A DNA stretch of 15,810 nucleotides, taken from NCBI GenBank assembly GCA_031282985.1, contig JAITCR010000036.1:1-15810 (forward strand), written 5' to 3'. The translations under genes and the position numbers were made by a program. The DNA comes from Nitrososphaerota archaeon. GTDB lineage: Archaea > Thermoproteota > Bathyarchaeia > Bathyarchaeales > Bathycorpusculaceae. The notes beneath the pieces are model-generated. The model was not told the DNA's origin. It was given only the letters and a program-made list of their open reading frames with translations, and did no database searches. Below, in pieces: positions 14,103 to 15,810 of this stretch (position 1 is its first letter; each line of letters opens with the position of its first letter).

Positions 14103-14178
14103 GCGGTCGTAGTCTAGCTTGGTAGGACATCAGCTTCCCAAGCTGAATACTCGGGTTCAAATCCCGGCGACCGCACCA
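14103..14178 (+). tRNA. tRNA-Gly (anticodon CCC), CCA encoded
   Basis: All four arms fold: acceptor GCGGTCG/CGACCGC (7 pairs, none mismatched), D arm GTCT/GGAC with GG in the loop, anticodon stem TCAGC/GCTGA with loop TTCCCAA, and a T arm TCGGG/CCCGG with loop TTCAAAT. The anticodon at positions 34-36 is CCC, reading GGG glycine codons. The discriminator is A (14175) and CCA is encoded (14176-14178). There is no intron. Mobile-element and phage-like debris begins soon after its 3' end, fitting the use of tRNA genes as integration sites. Confidence 0.95.
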
Positions 14179-14212
14179 CATCTCTGTATATGATGCGCTT
14201 CCTCAAGTTTCG

Positions 14213-14220
14213 GTTTTAAA
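14213..14220 (+). promoter_or_regulatory. Putative TATA box (TTTTAAAA) 3' of tRNA-Gly
   Basis: TTTTAAAA centred about 26 bases before the ATG at 14243 has the spacing of an archaeal TATA box driving a leaderless transcript. Motif-only. Confidence 0.3.
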
Positions 14221-14242
14221 AGCCCCAAAAAACAAAATAAAC

Positions 14243-14437
14243 ATGATAACAACTCCTGAGCTTCCAGTCCATGACCGTCAACAACGCCTCAACCGATCAC
14301 GCTACAACATAAAACAACGCCCCAACGGAGAAAAAAGCCTACAATTTCTAGACCACCTAAGTGCCCTTGGACACACAACTGCAGTTATAGAACGCCCAGA
14401 AGTATCATATGCTGTACACACGATCGTTGGAGTGTAA
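14243..14437 (+). pseudogene. Truncated ORF, possibly the N-terminus of an archaeal tyrosine recombinase
   Basis: The 64-residue product begins MITTPELPVHDRQQRLNR, followed by NIKQRPNGEKSLQFLDHLSALGHTTAVIE, which resembles the helical N-terminal (SAM-like) domain of archaeal integrases where a chain of the type FLxxLxALGxS precedes the catalytic part. The similarity is weak and by eye. The frame ends abruptly after about 50 coherent residues, near where reverse-strand phage-like sequence begins, so I read it as truncated. Its place 65 bases downstream of the tRNA 3' end supports an integrase. An unrelated small ORF is the alternative. Confidence 0.3.
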
Positions 14438-14675
14438 CCAAAGGAAAAGTTCCAGATAGAAAACTAATTGTAGCATCGCCATTGCTATTAGTTGTCACGG
14501 AACCTTTTTGCACACCACCACTTCCGCCATTACTACTGGGTGTTTGCCATATGGGTACTAATCCTGCGCCTTGGCTTGTTAAAACTTGTCCTGATGTACC
14601 AGCTACCCCTGTAACATCAAGCAATGCTGAATTGATCTTTACACCTGCAGTTGCATCAGTTGCTTTTTGTATCAT
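14435..14675 (-). pseudogene. Phage tail-fibre-like fragment
   Basis: The minus-strand frame from ATG 14675 encodes MIQKATDATAGVKINSALL, then VAGTSGQVLTSQGAGLVPIWQ and a Gly/Ser/Asn/Thr-rich stretch (SSNGGSGGVQKGS, TTNSNGDATISFLSGTF). The AGTSGQVLTSxGAGxxPxWQ motif is typical of phage tail fibres and other virion appendage proteins. The last 18 residues of the open frame run into DNA of the upstream integrase-like ORF, so the fragment is truncated at its C-terminus near 14435. The ATG abuts a MITE end. No other virion genes are visible, so this is a leftover of a provirus rather than an active one. Confidence 0.55.
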
Positions 14676-14677
14676 AT

Positions 14678-14816
14678 TAGACGTAGTCTTAATTATTATC
14701 TTGACAGTTTTATTGGTGTAGCTGTGTAGTTTTTGTGTTTTTATACATCTAATTTGACCATTTGGTAGCGCATTTGTTCAGTTTAAGAATACAAAAATAA
14801 TAAAGACTAACGTCTA
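14678..14816 (+). mobile_element. MITE copy 2 (135 bp plus flanking TA)
   Basis: Element 14680-14814 with TA on both sides (14678-14679, 14815-14816). It is identical to the copy at 2449-2588 except for a missing T in the left inverted repeat (GACGTAGTCTT instead of GACGTTAGTCTT) and one A to G change near the right end (TTTAAGAAT). Same orientation as copy 1 and about 12.2 kb away. The near identity suggests recent movement. Confidence 0.85.
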
Positions 14817-14822
14817 TTTACA

Positions 14823-14915
14823 TACGCATTTTTTGTAGTTTTTCCCATAGTTCCGTAGCACTTCCAAGATCCAATCCAATTGGCTGAGGACTTGGTATTA
14901 CAGTTGTAAACGTTT
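14823..14915 (-). pseudogene. Phage-like gene 3' fragment
   Basis: On the minus strand an open stretch of about 30 codons (TFTTVIPSPQPIGLDLGSATELWEKLQKMRM) ends in TAA near 14823, just before the right end of the MITE. An in-frame stop lies just upstream. It is followed, across the MITE, by the tail-fibre-like fragment on the same strand; without the MITE the two would be separated by only a few bases. It is too short to identify. Confidence 0.35.
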
Positions 14916-14972
14916 ATAAGTTGGTGTGTGTCAATGTTACGATGCGCCTGTTGCTGTGGCTGTTGACGTTTG

Positions 14973-15683
14973 ATGATGTTGAATTGTGAATTAGAGCCTG
15001 CATTTAACGAATTAATAACGCATATTGAGGATATTTTTACAAGCGAACTGGGTTGTCAATCTGTAAAGAAACACTCAACAGACCTTAACAGCCCTGTAGA
15101 ACGCAAAAATGGATCACAACTCCCAGAAGCAATAGACGAAACCACACCCTATGCCTTGCAACAATTCCTACACCAAGGCCGATACAGCACCAACCACTTA
15201 CGCAAACATTTACAAGTTTATACAAATGAAAAAATAGGCAACCCCGACGAAATATTAGTAGCAGATGAAACGAGTTTTCTTAAACAGGGTAAACGACCCT
15301 ACGGAGTTAAACGTCAATATAGTGAAACTGCTGACCGTATTGAGAACTGTCAAATCGAAGTATTTTTAACATACGCAAACTAAAAAGGACACACACCCAT
15401 AGACAGACAACCATACATTCCAAAAGACTGGCTTAACGACCCTGCTCGGCGTAAGAAAGCCTGTATTCCCGACACAGCAACGTTTCAAACTAAACCAGAG
15501 ATGACTCTTGAAATGATAAAACAAGCCACTGCTGCCGGGTGTCTTATCGATGGGTTACAGGAGATTGCGTATATGGAGATTATCGAACCATACGCATATG
15601 GCTTGAAGAGCAACATAAATGCTATGTGTTTTGTGTTTCAGGTAAAAAATATCTTTGGGATGGCTAGCGAGAGGTGTCGGTGA
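14973..15683 (+). pseudogene. IS701-family transposase, degraded
   Basis: The first 137-residue frame shows the family: SPVERKNGSQLPEAIDETTP, YALQQFLHQGRYSTNHLR, the first catalytic aspartate in ILVADETSFLKQGKRP, YGVKRQYSETADRIENCQIEVFLTYA. TAA at 15381-15383 interrupts the frame, but the same frame continues with KGHTPIDRQPYIPKDW. A lost T near 15551 shifts it again, after which DCVYGDYRTIRIWLEEQHK and CYVFCVSGKKYLWDG can be read, followed by TAG at 15665-15667. The second aspartate lies in that part (TGDCVYG). The copy is dead and truncated: the third catalytic residue and the C-terminus are not recognisable. TTG 14970, ATG 14973 and ATG 14976 are equivalent starts. Confidence 0.8.
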
Positions 15684-15750
15684 GCTGTATTCTTAGAATC
15701 TGTGTTCAATAAATTAACAATTGCGTTACAAACTCCACAAGACCCATAAA

Positions 15751-15769
15751 ATACGATACAATATCGTAT
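15751..15769. repeat. Inverted repeat ATACGATA/TATCGTAT upstream of IS5-like start
   Basis: ATACGATA (15751-15758), a CAA spacer and TATCGTAT (15762-15769) form a perfect 8-bp inverted repeat. The second arm overlaps the likely ATG of the next ORF, so it may be part of the element's end or its promoter/operator. Confidence 0.5.
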
Positions 15770-15810
15770 GGATGATGGAAATGGATACCCAACAGATTTA
15801 ACGGATGCTC
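15768..15810 (+). CDS. IS5-family transposase, N-terminal start only (runs off window)
   Basis: ATG 15768 gives MDDGNGYPTDLTDA, and the window ends in this frame. YPTDLTDA matches the conserved N-terminus of IS5-group transposases (xYPSDLTDAQW...), where it begins the DUF4096-type domain. Only 14 residues are seen, so whether the gene is intact cannot be judged. Confidence 0.5.
   Translation, partial: MDDGNGYPTDLTDA

Overview
The window looks like archaeal chromosome. The core genes point that way: an archaeal-type NMN adenylyltransferase (GRFQPFHxGH), a Pth2-type peptidyl-tRNA hydrolase followed directly by a TruD pseudouridine synthase, a geranylgeranyl reductase-family flavoprotein, a DUF996 membrane protein, TATA-like promoters and several nearly leaderless starts. 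DNA is A+T-rich. From gene content alone I would guess a Bathyarchaeia-like or other Thermoproteota member. That placement is inference, not shown.

Layout. (1) Bases 1-3650 are a decayed mobile region: the tail of an IS1-family transposase, an intact DUF996/zinc-ribbon gene, an intergenic stretch with a 121-bp inverted-repeat element, three broken reverse-strand genes, a 136-bp MITE, and an IS1-family transposase with three frameshifts. (2) Bases 3700-6000 hold ordinary genes: thioredoxin reductase and a DUF3786 protein on the minus strand, then a 47-aa small ORF and nadM on the plus strand. (3) Bases 6000-8370 hold a long C-poor intergenic region with a perfect (TTAG)15 tract, a short well-initiated leader ORF, and an Amt ammonium channel fused to a P-II sensor. 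(4) Bases 8554-12862 are a tight minus-strand cluster, probably one operon, in the order winged-helix regulator, 84-aa GluTR-dimerisation-like protein, geranylgeranyl reductase-family protein, pth2, truD. (5) Bases 12863-14180 hold palindromic intergenic DNA, an O6-alkylguanine-DNA alkyltransferase (minus), and tRNA-Gly(CCC) (plus). (6) Bases 14180-15810 are a second mobile junkyard immediately 3' of the tRNA: a possible integrase fragment, phage tail-fibre-like fragments, a second nearly identical MITE copy, a degraded IS701-family transposase, and the start of an IS5-family transposase running off the edge.

Working together: Amt-P-II would couple ammonium uptake to nitrogen status. pth2 and truD serve translation and tRNA modification. 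The reductase is probably for archaeal lipid saturation, and its cotranscription with a four-cysteine winged-helix regulator and an orphan GluTR-like dimerisation domain is the most unusual arrangement of intact genes. I found no CRISPR array or complete defence system. The candidates for something new are the in-frame amber leader of amt, the orphan GluTR-like domain, the TA-flanked MITE pair and the palindrome wrapped around the tRNA promoter.
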